From an uncultured Collinsella sp. (GTDB lineage: Bacteria; Actinomycetota; Coriobacteriia; Coriobacteriales; Coriobacteriaceae): DNA of 15,781 nucleotides. The notes under the pieces were generated by a model. It worked only from the letters and a program-made list of their open reading frames with translations. It ran no database searches and was not told where the DNA came from. The stretch is taken from positions 1-15,781 of the forward strand of contig UQAU01000040.1 of NCBI GenBank assembly GCA_900539035.1, given 5' to 3'. The translations under genes and the position numbers were made by a program. Positions 1 through 6,942 of the stretch are shown piece by piece. Numbering within the stretch: position 1 is the stretch's first letter; each line of letters begins with the position of its first letter.

Positions 1-168
1 GGAACCAGCGAGAAGTACATCTCGATGCTGGAGAGGGGCCAAAGGGAGTTCAAGCCCATAAGGAGGGCCTACGAGGCCTGGGTCGAGGCGGGGCTCCCGC
101 TCGATTGGGACAGGCAGGCCTTCGAGGCCGAGCGAAAAATGGATTCTAAAAAAGACCTTGCCATATAG
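1..168 (+). CDS. Partial helix-turn-helix (XRE-like) protein, C-terminal end
   Basis: An open frame of 55 codons enters from the left edge and stops at the TAG at 166-168, so only the C-terminus is present. Its first visible residues, GTSEKYISMLERGQR, match the recognition helix of XRE-type helix-turn-helix DNA-binding domains (pattern S..YIS.LE.G.R). The rest is a short acidic and basic helix ending MDSKKDLAI. It is the only plus-strand gene seen and converges on the opp operon. Arginine is mostly encoded by AGG, unlike the CGC/CGT-dominated genes on the minus strand, which hints at a horizontally acquired or phage-type gene. The regulatory role is inferred from the motif alone. The N-terminus and the target are unknown. 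Confidence 0.5.
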   Translation, partial: GTSEKYISMLERGQREFKPIRRAYEAWVEAGLPLDWDRQAFEAERKMDSKKDLAI

Positions 169-181
169 GAGCGTCAGACCA

Positions 182-230
182 GGAAACCCCCTTATCCGCA
201 GCTCCGAAGGAGCAGGATAAGGGGGTTTCC
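182..230. terminator. Long stem-loop between the helix-turn-helix fragment and oppF
   Basis: Perfect 16-bp arms (GGAAACCCCCTTATCC at 182-197 and its complement at 215-230) enclose a second small stem, GCTCC/GGAGC (201-205/209-213). It lies between two converging genes (stops at 168 and 288), so it probably ends transcription from both sides. Neither side has a clean U run beyond the TTT inside the stem, so efficiency is uncertain. Confidence 0.7.
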
Positions 231-287
231 ATGGTCGAGGACGTTCTGAAAACTAAGTCCAGCACGGGCCCGGACAATAACAACCGA

Positions 288-1316
288 CTACAGGTCGATG
301 TGCGATTCCTTGATCGGGAACGGCTCCGCGAAGTGGCAGGCGCAGCAGTGACCCGGTGCGACTTCCTTAAACTCGGGAAGCTTCTCAGAGCAGATGCCCT
401 GCGCGATCGGGCAGCGAGTGTGAAAACGGCAACCGGTCGGCGGATCCAGCGGTGACGGCGGATCGCCAGCGAGGATGATGCGCTTGCGCGTCTTCTGGAT
501 ATCAGGATCGGGCACCGGCACAGCAGACAGCAGCGACTGCGTGTACGGATGGTGAGGCTCACTGTAGAGCGTCTTCCAGTCCGAAACCTCGACCATCTTG
601 CCCAGATACATAACGGCAACGCGATCGGAGATATGCTGCACGACAGACAGGTCGTGGGCGATAAACAAATATGCAGTACCGAACTTGTCCTGGAGTTCCT
701 TGAGCAGGTTCAGAACCTGGGCCTGAATGGACACATCCAGAGCGGAAACCGGCTCGTCGCAGATAATCAGCTTGGGCTTCAGCGCAAATGCACGGGCAAT
801 GCCGACACGCTGACGCTGACCGCCGGAGAACTCATGAGGATAGCGGTTAATGTGCTCGGGGTTCAGTCCGACAACGTCGAGAAGCTCGCGGACACGCTCA
901 ATGCGCTCCTCCTTGGTGCCCACGCCGTGAATGGTCATGGGCTCGGAGACGATCTCACCGATAGTCATACGAGGGTTGAGCGAAGCATAAGGATCCTGGA
1001 AGATGAACTGCATCTCGCGACGCATATCCTTGATCTCATGCTTGCTCATCTCGGCAACATCTTTACCCTGGAAGAACACCTTACCGGCGGTCGGCTTGGT
1101 CAGGCGCATGATAGTACGGCCCGTGGTGGACTTACCGCAACCAGACTCGCCAACCAGACCGAAGGTCTCGCCAGGATAAATCTCAAAAGAGATGTCGTTT
1201 ACAGCAGAGACGACACGCTTGGAGAAGCGCTTGGCGAACATGCCGGACTCAGCGGGGAACTCCTTAGAGAGGTGCTCGACCTTCAGCAGCGGAGTACGCT
1301 CGTTGGTATCTGCCAT
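288..1316 (-). CDS. oppF: Oligopeptide/dipeptide ABC transporter ATP-binding protein OppF
   Basis: This is the second ATPase of the peptide importer (342 aa), which hydrolyses ATP at the inner face of the membrane. Visible motifs are Walker A GESGCGKST (56-64), Q-loop FQDP around Q107, signature FSGGQRQR (163-170), Walker B LIICDEP (183-189) and the H-loop histidine H221. The C-terminal oligopeptide-transporter extension holds HHPYTQSLLSAVP (255-267) and cysteines C296, C302, C309 and a CCAC group at 324-327. Related ATPases are known to bind an iron-sulfur cluster there. The start is the ATG at 1316, which shares one base with the oppD stop (TAATG) and is preceded by GGGAGG. A longer open frame upstream lies inside oppD and is rejected. 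It is the last gene of the operon. Confidence 0.93.
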   Translation of the reverse strand: MADTNERTPLLKVEHLSKEFPAESGMFAKRFSKRVVSAVNDISFEIYPGETFGLVGESGCGKSTTGRTIMRLTKPTAGKVFFQGKDVAEMSKHEIKDMRREMQFIFQDPYASLNPRMTIGEIVSEPMTIHGVGTKEERIERVRELLDVVGLNPEHINRYPHEFSGGQRQRVGIARAFALKPKLIICDEPVSALDVSIQAQVLNLLKELQDKFGTAYLFIAHDLSVVQHISDRVAVMYLGKMVEVSDWKTLYSEPHHPYTQSLLSAVPVPDPDIQKTRKRIILAGDPPSPLDPPTGCRFHTRCPIAQGICSEKLPEFKEVAPGHCCACHFAEPFPIKESHIDL

Positions 1317-2407
1317 TACGCCTCGCCTCCCTTCTTGGAATCCTTGCGCGTACGGGACGTCACAGGAGCGTTCTTGAGGAACTCGGGGTCGCCAGCGTAG
1401 TGGCACGCAGAATAGTGACCAGACTCGGTAACAAAACGCTCGGGGCGCTGCTTGCGGCACTTGTCCGTCGCATAGGGGCAGCGAGGAGAGAAGACACAGC
1501 CCTCGGGCAGGTTCATGAGCGAAGGCGGGTTGCCATGAATCGGCGTAAGCGGCTTCTTCTCATCGATAGCCTGCTCCGGGATGGAGCGGATAAGGCCCCA
1601 GGTGTAGGGGTGGCGGCTCTCGTAGAAGATTTCCTCAGCAGTACCGAACTCGACGGGACGGCCGGCGTACATAACCATGATCTTGTCGGCCATATCGGCA
1701 ACGACGCCCAGGTCATGGGTGATCATGATGATGGCGTTGCCGTTCTTCTCCTGCATTTCCTGCATAAGCTCAATAATCTGAGCCTGAATGGTAACGTCCA
1801 GAGCCGTCGTGGGCTCGTCGGCAATCAGGATATCGGGATCGCAGGCAAGAGCCATAGCGATCATGACACGCTGACGCATACCGCCGGAGAACTGGTGCGG
1901 ATACTCATTGACGCGCTTCTCGGGCTCGGGGATACCCACGAGGTCCAAAAGCTCGGTAGCGCGCTTGAGCGCCTCCTGCTTGGAGTAGCCACGGTGCAGA
2001 CGAAGGCCCTCGCCCACCTGCTTACCGATCTTATAGACCGGGTTCAAGGAGGTCATAGGATCCTGGAAGATCATCGCGATGTCGTTACCGCGAATGTGCT
2101 GCATCTCTTCCTCGGTCATCTCGAGGATAGAACGACCGCGATAGCGAACGTCGCCGCCCTCGATCTTTCCCGGAGGCATCGAGATGAGGCCCATGATGGT
2201 CATGGCGGTCACGGACTTACCGGAACCGGACTCACCGACGACACCCAGGGTCTCGCCGCGATCGAGCGTGTAGGAGACACCGTCGACAGCGCGAACAACG
2301 CCATCCTCGGTGTGGAAATACATCTTAAGGTCATCGACCTCGAGCAGATGCTGGCCCTCGGGAACCGGCTGGTCCTTCAGGTCCACATAGTTCTTGTTCT
2401 TCTTCAT
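1316..2407 (-). CDS. oppD: Oligopeptide/dipeptide ABC transporter ATP-binding protein OppD
   Basis: This is the first ATPase of the importer (363 aa). It shows Walker A GESGSGKS (58-65), FQDP (114-117), signature FSGGMRQR (173-180), Walker B ILIADEP (193-199) and H231 in the switch loop. The peptide-transporter C-terminus has RHPYTWGLIRSIP (265-277) and four cysteines (C304, C310, C317, C335), spaced as in family members that carry an iron-sulfur cluster. The extreme C-terminus is a basic, lysine- and arginine-rich tail (351-360). The start follows the oppC stop by 2 bases (TAAGGATG), so translation is probably coupled. It should pair with OppF as a heterodimer under OppB and OppC. Confidence 0.94.
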   Translation of the reverse strand: MKKNKNYVDLKDQPVPEGQHLLEVDDLKMYFHTEDGVVRAVDGVSYTLDRGETLGVVGESGSGKSVTAMTIMGLISMPPGKIEGGDVRYRGRSILEMTEEEMQHIRGNDIAMIFQDPMTSLNPVYKIGKQVGEGLRLHRGYSKQEALKRATELLDLVGIPEPEKRVNEYPHQFSGGMRQRVMIAMALACDPDILIADEPTTALDVTIQAQIIELMQEMQEKNGNAIIMITHDLGVVADMADKIMVMYAGRPVEFGTAEEIFYESRHPYTWGLIRSIPEQAIDEKKPLTPIHGNPPSLMNLPEGCVFSPRCPYATDKCRKQRPERFVTESGHYSACHYAGDPEFLKNAPVTSRTRKDSKKGGEA

Positions 2408-2409
2408 CC

Positions 2410-3345
2410 TTATGCGTCCTTCATCTTGACGTCGAGGGCGTCGCGCAGACCGTCACCCAGCAGGGTGAAAGCGAGCACCGTCGAGAGAATTGCCAGACCG
2501 GGCATGATCATCATCCAGGGAGCAGTCAGAAGATACTGCTGACCGTCCTGAATCATGGAGCCCCACGAAGGCGTAGGCGGAATAACGCCCATGCCGAGGA
2601 AGGACAGAGCGGACTCGGTCAGAATGGCGCCACCAATGTTCATGGTCGCGTAGACCACGATGGAGGCAACGGAGTTCGGGAAGATGTGACGCACGACGAT
2701 ACGAGCATCAGATGCACCCATCGCGCGCGCAGCGTCAACATAGTCGTTTTCCTTGACCGTCAGGATCGCGGATCGGAAGACGCGCGCAATCGAAGGCCAG
2801 CCGAGAATGCCGATAGCGATAAAGACGTTCTGAAGACCACGACCGATAACGGCGATCATGGCGACAACGAACAGCACGTACGGGAACGCCAGGAAGATAT
2901 CCGCACAGCGCATGATAATCGTATCCCAGATGCCGCCATAGAAACCGGCAAGGGCGCCCATGACCAGACCGATCACCGTGGAGATCGCGGTGGCCATAAT
3001 GCCGACGGACAGCGAAACGCGTGCACCGTAGATAACGCGGACGAGAATGTCACGGCCAAGGGCGTCGGTGCCAAACGGGTGCTCGGCACACGGAGCCAGC
3101 AGCGACGTCTGGGCCATGGTGGTCGAGTCGGAAGCCGTCGGCGAACCGAGCCAGGGCTTAGCCCACAGATCTGCGGTCAGGGCAACCAAAACGACGATGA
3201 TGATCCAGCAGACACCGATAACGGCGAGCTTGTTCTTGCGAAGACGCTTAAAAGCGTCGCCCCACAGCGTGCGGGACTTGGCGGGAGCAGATGCGGCCTT
3301 GGTGGCGGTATCCTGCTCCTGAGACTGAGAATCAGTTTCCTGCAT
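2410..3345 (-). CDS. oppC: Oligopeptide ABC transporter permease OppC/DppC
   Basis: This is an inner-membrane permease (311 aa) of the DppC/OppC type. A hydrophilic N-terminal tail (1-27) is followed by a conserved first segment starting around KRLRKNKLAVIG (33-44) and about six membrane helices. Family marks are FGTDALGRDI (91-100), the cytoplasmic coupling (EAA) loop AARAMGASDARIVVRHIFPN (205-224), which contacts the ATPases, and LSFLGMGVIPPTPSWG (247-262). A GGGAGG ribosome-binding site lies 8 bases before the ATG. The gap to the oppB stop is 14 bases. Substrate specificity (oligopeptide, dipeptide or nickel) cannot be read from the permease alone. The symbol follows the five-gene context. 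Confidence 0.92.
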   Translation of the reverse strand: MQETDSQSQEQDTATKAASAPAKSRTLWGDAFKRLRKNKLAVIGVCWIIIVVLVALTADLWAKPWLGSPTASDSTTMAQTSLLAPCAEHPFGTDALGRDILVRVIYGARVSLSVGIMATAISTVIGLVMGALAGFYGGIWDTIIMRCADIFLAFPYVLFVVAMIAVIGRGLQNVFIAIGILGWPSIARVFRSAILTVKENDYVDAARAMGASDARIVVRHIFPNSVASIVVYATMNIGGAILTESALSFLGMGVIPPTPSWGSMIQDGQQYLLTAPWMMIMPGLAILSTVLAFTLLGDGLRDALDVKMKDA

Positions 3346-3359
3346 GAGACGTACCTCCC

Positions 3360-4397
3360 TTAGGCCTTATCCGACGGACCGCCAAGGCGGATGCGCGGGT
3401 CGAGGAATGCATAGCTAATGTCGACGAGCAGGTTGATCACCATGACGACGACGACGATGAGCGTAACGCCGCCCATAACGATGGGCCAGTCGCGCATGCT
3501 AATGGCGCGATAGACCTCATAGCCGATACCGGGCCAGTTAAAGACCGTCTCGGTCAGGATGGCACCAGAAAGCATGCCACCAAAGTCGACACCAATATAG
3601 GTAACGACGGGGATGAGTGCATTCTTAAGCGCATGCTTGATGATGATCGCGCGATTGGAGAGACCCTTGGCCTTTGCCGTGCGGATGTAATCCTGGTTCA
3701 TGACGTCAAGCAGCTGCGAGCGCATAATGCGGGCGGCGTAAGCGGTCGAAACCGAAGCCAGCGTAATGGTCGGAAGCACATAGTGCATCCAATCCTGATA
3801 CTGAGAGCTGGCACCGCCGGCACCCGAGATCGGCATGGAGAATGCACCGCCTGTTGCGTCCTTGAGGATGACGCCAAAGAACAGCTGCAGCAACATACCG
3901 AGCCAGAAGGCCGGGACGGCAACGAGGATCGACGTGGTGAGCGTTACCAAAATATCCCAGAAGGAATAACGCTTTACCGCCGAAATGATACCCGCACCGA
4001 TACCCATGATTGCCTCGAGCACGATGGCGCACGCGGCAAGTTTGACCGTATACGGATACTTCTGGGCAAAGATTTCCGTAACCGGCAGCTTGCGCTGATA
4101 CGAATTGCCCAGATCGCCATGAAGCAGGCCGTTCATGTAATACAAGTAACGGTCCACGAGCGACGTTTGAACGGGGTCGCCGTTCTCGTCAAGGATCGCG
4201 TTGCCGTCCTCGTCCGACTGGACCAGGTGATAGCGGACGCGAAGCTGAAGCTCCACCTCGGGGGACAGAGCCTTGTCTCCACCGATCAGCTTGATCGGAT
4301 CTCCCGGCACGATATTCTGGAGGGCGAACAGAATCAGCGTAACGCCCAAAAACACCGGGATGAACTGAAGCACACGTTTAACGATGTACTTACCCAT
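3360..4397 (-). CDS. oppB: Oligopeptide ABC transporter permease OppB/DppB
   Basis: This is the first permease (345 aa), predicted to form the translocation path with OppC. It opens with the typical MGKYIVKRVLQFIPVFLGVT membrane segment and PGDP (31-34), then has GDLGNSY (94-100). The cytoplasmic coupling loop is RTAKAKGLSNRAIIIKHALK (239-258), and later come TETVFNWPGIGYEVYRA (282-298) and a closing LLVDISYAFLDPRIR. An acidic stretch with two DxxG-like turns, SDEDGNAILDENGDP (61-75), sits where the family normally has only a short LxxPLxxQY link, so this predicted extracytoplasmic region is enlarged. The start has GGGAG 4 bases upstream. It is the first gene after the oppA 3' hairpins. Confidence 0.92.
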   Translation of the reverse strand: MGKYIVKRVLQFIPVFLGVTLILFALQNIVPGDPIKLIGGDKALSPEVELQLRVRYHLVQSDEDGNAILDENGDPVQTSLVDRYLYYMNGLLHGDLGNSYQRKLPVTEIFAQKYPYTVKLAACAIVLEAIMGIGAGIISAVKRYSFWDILVTLTTSILVAVPAFWLGMLLQLFFGVILKDATGGAFSMPISGAGGASSQYQDWMHYVLPTITLASVSTAYAARIMRSQLLDVMNQDYIRTAKAKGLSNRAIIIKHALKNALIPVVTYIGVDFGGMLSGAILTETVFNWPGIGYEVYRAISMRDWPIVMGGVTLIVVVVMVINLLVDISYAFLDPRIRLGGPSDKA

Positions 4398-4427
4398 ACC
4401 ACTCCCCTATCTAGGGATTAACCTAAA

Positions 4428-4457
4428 TGGGATGCCGATCGCCAGACCGGCATCCCA
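4428..4457 (-). terminator. Hairpin between oppA and oppB (attenuator or partial terminator)
   Basis: GGGATGCCG (4429-4437) and CGGCATCCC (4448-4456) form a 9-bp stem, or 10 bp with the flanking T-A pair, around a 10-base loop. On the minus-strand transcript it is followed only by AUUUAGG, a weak U run, so partial readthrough into oppB is likely. It lies 30 bases before the oppB start. This arrangement fits higher expression of the binding protein than of the membrane parts (inference). Confidence 0.65.
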
Positions 4458-4506
4458 AAATTACCATCAGCCAGTTTACCCCAGGTTAGGGAGAACTGTA
4501 TGTTTC

Positions 4507-4540
4507 CCATGAGGTCTACGTAAATACTTGACCCTCACGG
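4507..4540 (-). other. Second hairpin in the oppA 3' region
   Basis: CCATGAGGTC (4507-4516) pairs with GACCCTCACGG (4530-4540) with one bulged base and one position that is G-U in the RNA, around a 13-base loop. It begins 14 bases after the oppA stop. With no U run, it looks more like an mRNA 3'-end protector than a terminator. Confidence 0.4.
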
Positions 4541-4553
4541 AAGCTGCAAACTC

Positions 4554-6230
4554 TTAGGCGAGCTCAGCGGTACCCAGCTCGGCGTGCTTCTGCGGATCGA
4601 CATAGAGGTGCTTGATGCGATCGGAGCCGACGATGGTGTGCGTGTAGAACATCACCGGGATGACCGGGCAGTCGGCAGCGACCATAGCGTCAGCCTCCTG
4701 CATCTTAGCGACGCGCTCTTCGTCGTCAACCGTGGTACGAGCCTCGTTGACCTTGGCATCGAACTCGGGGTTGTTGTAACCGGAGCGGTTGTCGCCACCG
4801 AGGGAGTCGGAGTGGAACAGCGGATACAGGAAGTTGTCCATAATCGGGTAGTCGGCAATCCAACCCAGACGACCGAACTGATAGTTAAAGTTCTGGTACT
4901 GCTCGAGCAAGGCAGACCACTCAGGGGTATCGGAAGTTGCGGTAACGCCAACCTTGGCGAGGTCACCGATGATGGACTCCATGATCTCCTTGTGGCCACC
5001 ATCCTGGTTGTAGGAAAGGGTCACGTTAATGCCACGATCGCCGTTAGCGCCAGCGGGAGCAACCTTGTCCAGGTACTCGTTAGCCTTGTCGACGTCGTAG
5101 GCGCAGAACTCCCATGCGCCCTCCTTGTAGCCATCGATGCCCGGAGGAACAATGCCGTCGGCGGGGGTACGGGTACCCTTGAAGATAGTCTTGCAGATGG
5201 CCTCACGGTTGATGGCCAGGGAGATACCCCTGCGCAGGTCGGCGTTGTTGAACGGCTCGGCCGTGTTGTTGCAGGTCAGGTAGTAGGTGGAAGGCTCGGA
5301 GCCGAGCAGCATGCGCTCGCCGTCACCCATGGTGTAGCCGTCCTTGGACACGCCGCGATCCTTCTTGGCGGCGTCGATCTGAGCAACGGGAACGTCGCAG
5401 ACATCGAGGTTACCGGCCTGGAACTCCTTGTAAGCGGTCTCCATGTCCTTGATGACCTGGAAGTGGATGCCATCGATCTTGGCCTTGTCGCCATAGTAAT
5501 CGTCGAACTTCTTGAGGTTGATCTCCTGACCATCCTCCCACTTGCCGTCCATCATGAACGGGCCGTTACCGACCGGTGCAAGGTAGAAGCTCTTGGCATC
5601 GGACTCGGCGCACTCGGGAACCGGGGCCAGAGCCGGGTGAGAGGCGACGAAGGGGAAGTCGGCGTAAGCGGAAGACAGCTTGACGACGAGGGTCTCATCG
5701 TCGGGGCAGGTAACACCGCTGAGTTCAGTAGCGTTACCGGCAAGCAGATCGTCATAGCCCTCGACCATGGAAAGGTGATAGGAGACCTCGGAAGGGCCAT
5801 ACTCGGTAGCGATGGCCGACTTGGTGTTGACCAGACGCTCCCAACCGAGCTTGAAGGACTTGGAGGTAACGTCGTCACCGTTGTGGAACTTGGCCTTCTT
5901 GATCTTGAAGGTAAACTCGGTGGCGTCGTCGTTGGCCTCAAAGGACTCGCAAGCCAGCGGAACGATCTCGCCCTTCTCGGCGTCATAAGAGGTCAGAGCG
6001 TCAAAGAGCTGGTACTCGACCTGAGTGCCCTGATCCTCCTGGACATTGTAGGGGTCGATGCAGACCGGGTTGTTGATGTAGAAGTTCAGCGTCGAACCGG
6101 ACTCAGAACCGGAAGCGTCGCCGCCCTTCTTGCCGCATGCGGCAAGAAAAGCCATGGAGCTCGCAGCGAGGGTGCCGCCAACAAAGGCGCGACGACCCAT
6201 AACGGGCTGGTGGAACATAGAATCAGCCAT
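4554..6230 (-). CDS. oppA: Peptide ABC transporter substrate-binding lipoprotein (SBP_bac_5 family), OppA-like
   Basis: This is the extracellular peptide-binding protein (558 aa) that delivers substrate to OppBC. The N-terminus has a twin-arginine-like signal, GRRAFVGGTLAASS (12-25), running into a lipobox LAAC with the lipidated cysteine at C32. A glycine/serine linker follows and then the mature domain. The family-5 signature is visible as FHNGDDVTSKSFKLGWERL (115-133), and the domain continues through the usual two-lobe length. The start at 6230 is supported by AAGGAGG 6 bases upstream. Internal methionines at 5 and 11 lack such a site. The gene is separated from oppB by 156 bases holding two hairpins. 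The ligand cannot be determined from sequence alone. Confidence 0.92.
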   Translation of the reverse strand: MADSMFHQPVMGRRAFVGGTLAASSMAFLAACGKKGGDASGSESGSTLNFYINNPVCIDPYNVQEDQGTQVEYQLFDALTSYDAEKGEIVPLACESFEANDDATEFTFKIKKAKFHNGDDVTSKSFKLGWERLVNTKSAIATEYGPSEVSYHLSMVEGYDDLLAGNATELSGVTCPDDETLVVKLSSAYADFPFVASHPALAPVPECAESDAKSFYLAPVGNGPFMMDGKWEDGQEINLKKFDDYYGDKAKIDGIHFQVIKDMETAYKEFQAGNLDVCDVPVAQIDAAKKDRGVSKDGYTMGDGERMLLGSEPSTYYLTCNNTAEPFNNADLRRGISLAINREAICKTIFKGTRTPADGIVPPGIDGYKEGAWEFCAYDVDKANEYLDKVAPAGANGDRGINVTLSYNQDGGHKEIMESIIGDLAKVGVTATSDTPEWSALLEQYQNFNYQFGRLGWIADYPIMDNFLYPLFHSDSLGGDNRSGYNNPEFDAKVNEARTTVDDEERVAKMQEADAMVAADCPVIPVMFYTHTIVGSDRIKHLYVDPQKHAELGTAELA

Positions 6231-6271
6231 GCCATCCTCCTTATGAGATAGGACAAAGAAATGTTCAGTCG

Positions 6272-6281
6272 GACATATGTC
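6272..6281. promoter_or_regulatory. GACATATGTC palindrome in the oppA leader
   Basis: This is a perfect 10-bp palindrome about 40 bases upstream of the oppA start. It lies within a looser TCGGA...TCCGA inverted repeat (6269-6293). It sits downstream of the proposed oppA promoter, where a repressor could block transcription. Function is inferred from position only. Confidence 0.25.
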
Positions 6282-6329
6282 GAGACAATCCGATCCGAAC
6301 CATCAAAACGCCGCCCGCTGCTATGGCTG

Positions 6330-6358
6330 GTTATGCACAACGGACCAACGTTTTGCAA
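6330..6358 (-). promoter_or_regulatory. Candidate oppA promoter
   Basis: Read on the minus strand, TTGCAA (6353-6358) and CATAAC (6330-6335) are separated by exactly 17 bases. They resemble a housekeeping -35/-10 pair (TTGACA/TATAAT). The transcript would carry a leader of about 90 bases before oppA. Other A/T-rich hexamers in this 293-base gap have no matching -35, so this is the best of several weak candidates. Confidence 0.4.
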
Positions 6359-6455
6359 TACAGTAGCGCATTTTATGCACGATTTGGGGCTAATTCCGGT
6401 TAACGGTCGAGAATTTCTTTAGTTGGGCGAAGTATGTGGGGATATTTTGACTCTG

Positions 6456-6469
6456 TTACAAATATGTAA
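6456..6469. promoter_or_regulatory. TTACA-AATA-TGTAA dyad upstream of oppA
   Basis: Perfect 5-base arms (6456-6460 and 6465-6469) surround a 4-base centre. They sit just past the secG terminator and about 100 bases upstream of the proposed oppA -35. It could be a binding site for a dimeric regulator of oppA. The flanks extend the A/T-rich symmetry imperfectly. Confidence 0.3.
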
Positions 6470-6471
6470 AC

Positions 6472-6498
6472 AAAAAGGGTCCCGCACCTGCGAGACCC
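6472..6498 (-). terminator. Rho-independent terminator of secG
   Basis: On the minus strand a 9-bp stem (6490-6498 with 6477-6485, including one G-U pair) with a 4-base loop is followed directly by UUUUU (6472-6476). It lies 25 bases after the secG stop and separates secG from oppA. Confidence 0.88.
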
Positions 6499-6523
6499 AT
6501 TGCAAACGTATATACGCCGATGC

Positions 6524-6778
6524 TTAGTAGCCGACGATGCCCTGCGGGAAGAAGAACATGCACAGGACGACGCACACGGCAAAAACAACGGCCATAATTA
6601 CCGTCAGGCGATCGAGGTTCTGCTCCATGACGCCCGTGGCAGAGCTGGAGTTATACAGCGAGCTAGCGATCATATCCGAAACGCCGGTGCCCTTACCGGA
6701 ATGCATCAGGACGAGAATCGTCAGCGCCACGGCAGAGACAGCCCAAACGACAAACAGAAGAATCTGGAACGGACCCAT
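6524..6778 (-). CDS. secG: Protein-export membrane protein SecG
   Basis: This is a small subunit (84 aa, normal length) of the SecYEG translocon in the plasma membrane. Two membrane helices are evident (about 4-25 and 58-77). The loop between them carries LMHSGKGTGVSDM (24-36), matching the conserved SecG GKG-G region, and LDRLTVIMAVVF (55-66) leads into helix 2. AAGGAG lies 7 bases before the ATG. In many actinobacteria secG follows tpiA in the glycolytic cluster. Here it follows gpmI, but a terminator before it and one after it make it a single-gene unit. Confidence 0.93.
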   Translation of the reverse strand: MGPFQILLFVVWAVSAVALTILVLMHSGKGTGVSDMIASSLYNSSSATGVMEQNLDRLTVIMAVVFAVCVVLCMFFFPQGIVGY

Positions 6779-6814
6779 AGATAAGCTCCTTAATAGAACA
6801 GTTCAAACTCCAGT

Positions 6815-6823
6815 ACTGTACCA
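6815..6823 (-). promoter_or_regulatory. Candidate extended -10 promoter for secG
   Basis: The minus strand reads TGG-TACAGT at these positions, an extended -10 (TGnTATAAT-like). It would start transcription about 30 bases before the secG ATG, downstream of the gpmI terminator. No good -35 is seen at the expected distance, which is normal for extended -10 promoters. Confidence 0.45.
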
Positions 6824-6882
6824 CAATCCCCCGCTCTCCCCTACCTGCCACTCAAGGACGGGGTGGAAATGGCAGAAATACC

Positions 6883-6917
6883 AAAAAGGGGGTTGTCCGG
6901 TTGTGGACAACCCCCTT
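6883..6917 (-). terminator. Strong rho-independent terminator after gpmI
   Basis: Perfect 13-bp arms (AAGGGGGTTGTCC at 6886-6898 and its complement at 6905-6917) with a 6-base loop are followed on the minus strand by UUUUU. It lies about 25 bases after the gpmI stop and closes the pgk-tpiA-gpmI operon. Confidence 0.95.
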
Positions 6918-6942
6918 ACTAGAAAACGGTATTTGTTTTCTC

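Noticed and set aside
231..455. Short plus-strand ORF starting at the end of the left hairpin
   Set aside because: It begins at an ATG right after the stem without a ribosome-binding site and runs antisense into oppF.
1317..1460. In-frame extension of oppF by 48 codons
   Set aside because: It lies wholly inside oppD in another frame. The ATG at 1316 has GGGAGG and the typical TAATG coupling with oppD.
4584..6251. Long plus-strand open frames opposite oppA, gpmI, tpiA, pgk, gap and the ATPases
   Set aside because: They are antisense shadows favoured by the high third-position GC of real genes. They have no ribosome-binding sites and low-complexity V/L/G-rich translations without domains.
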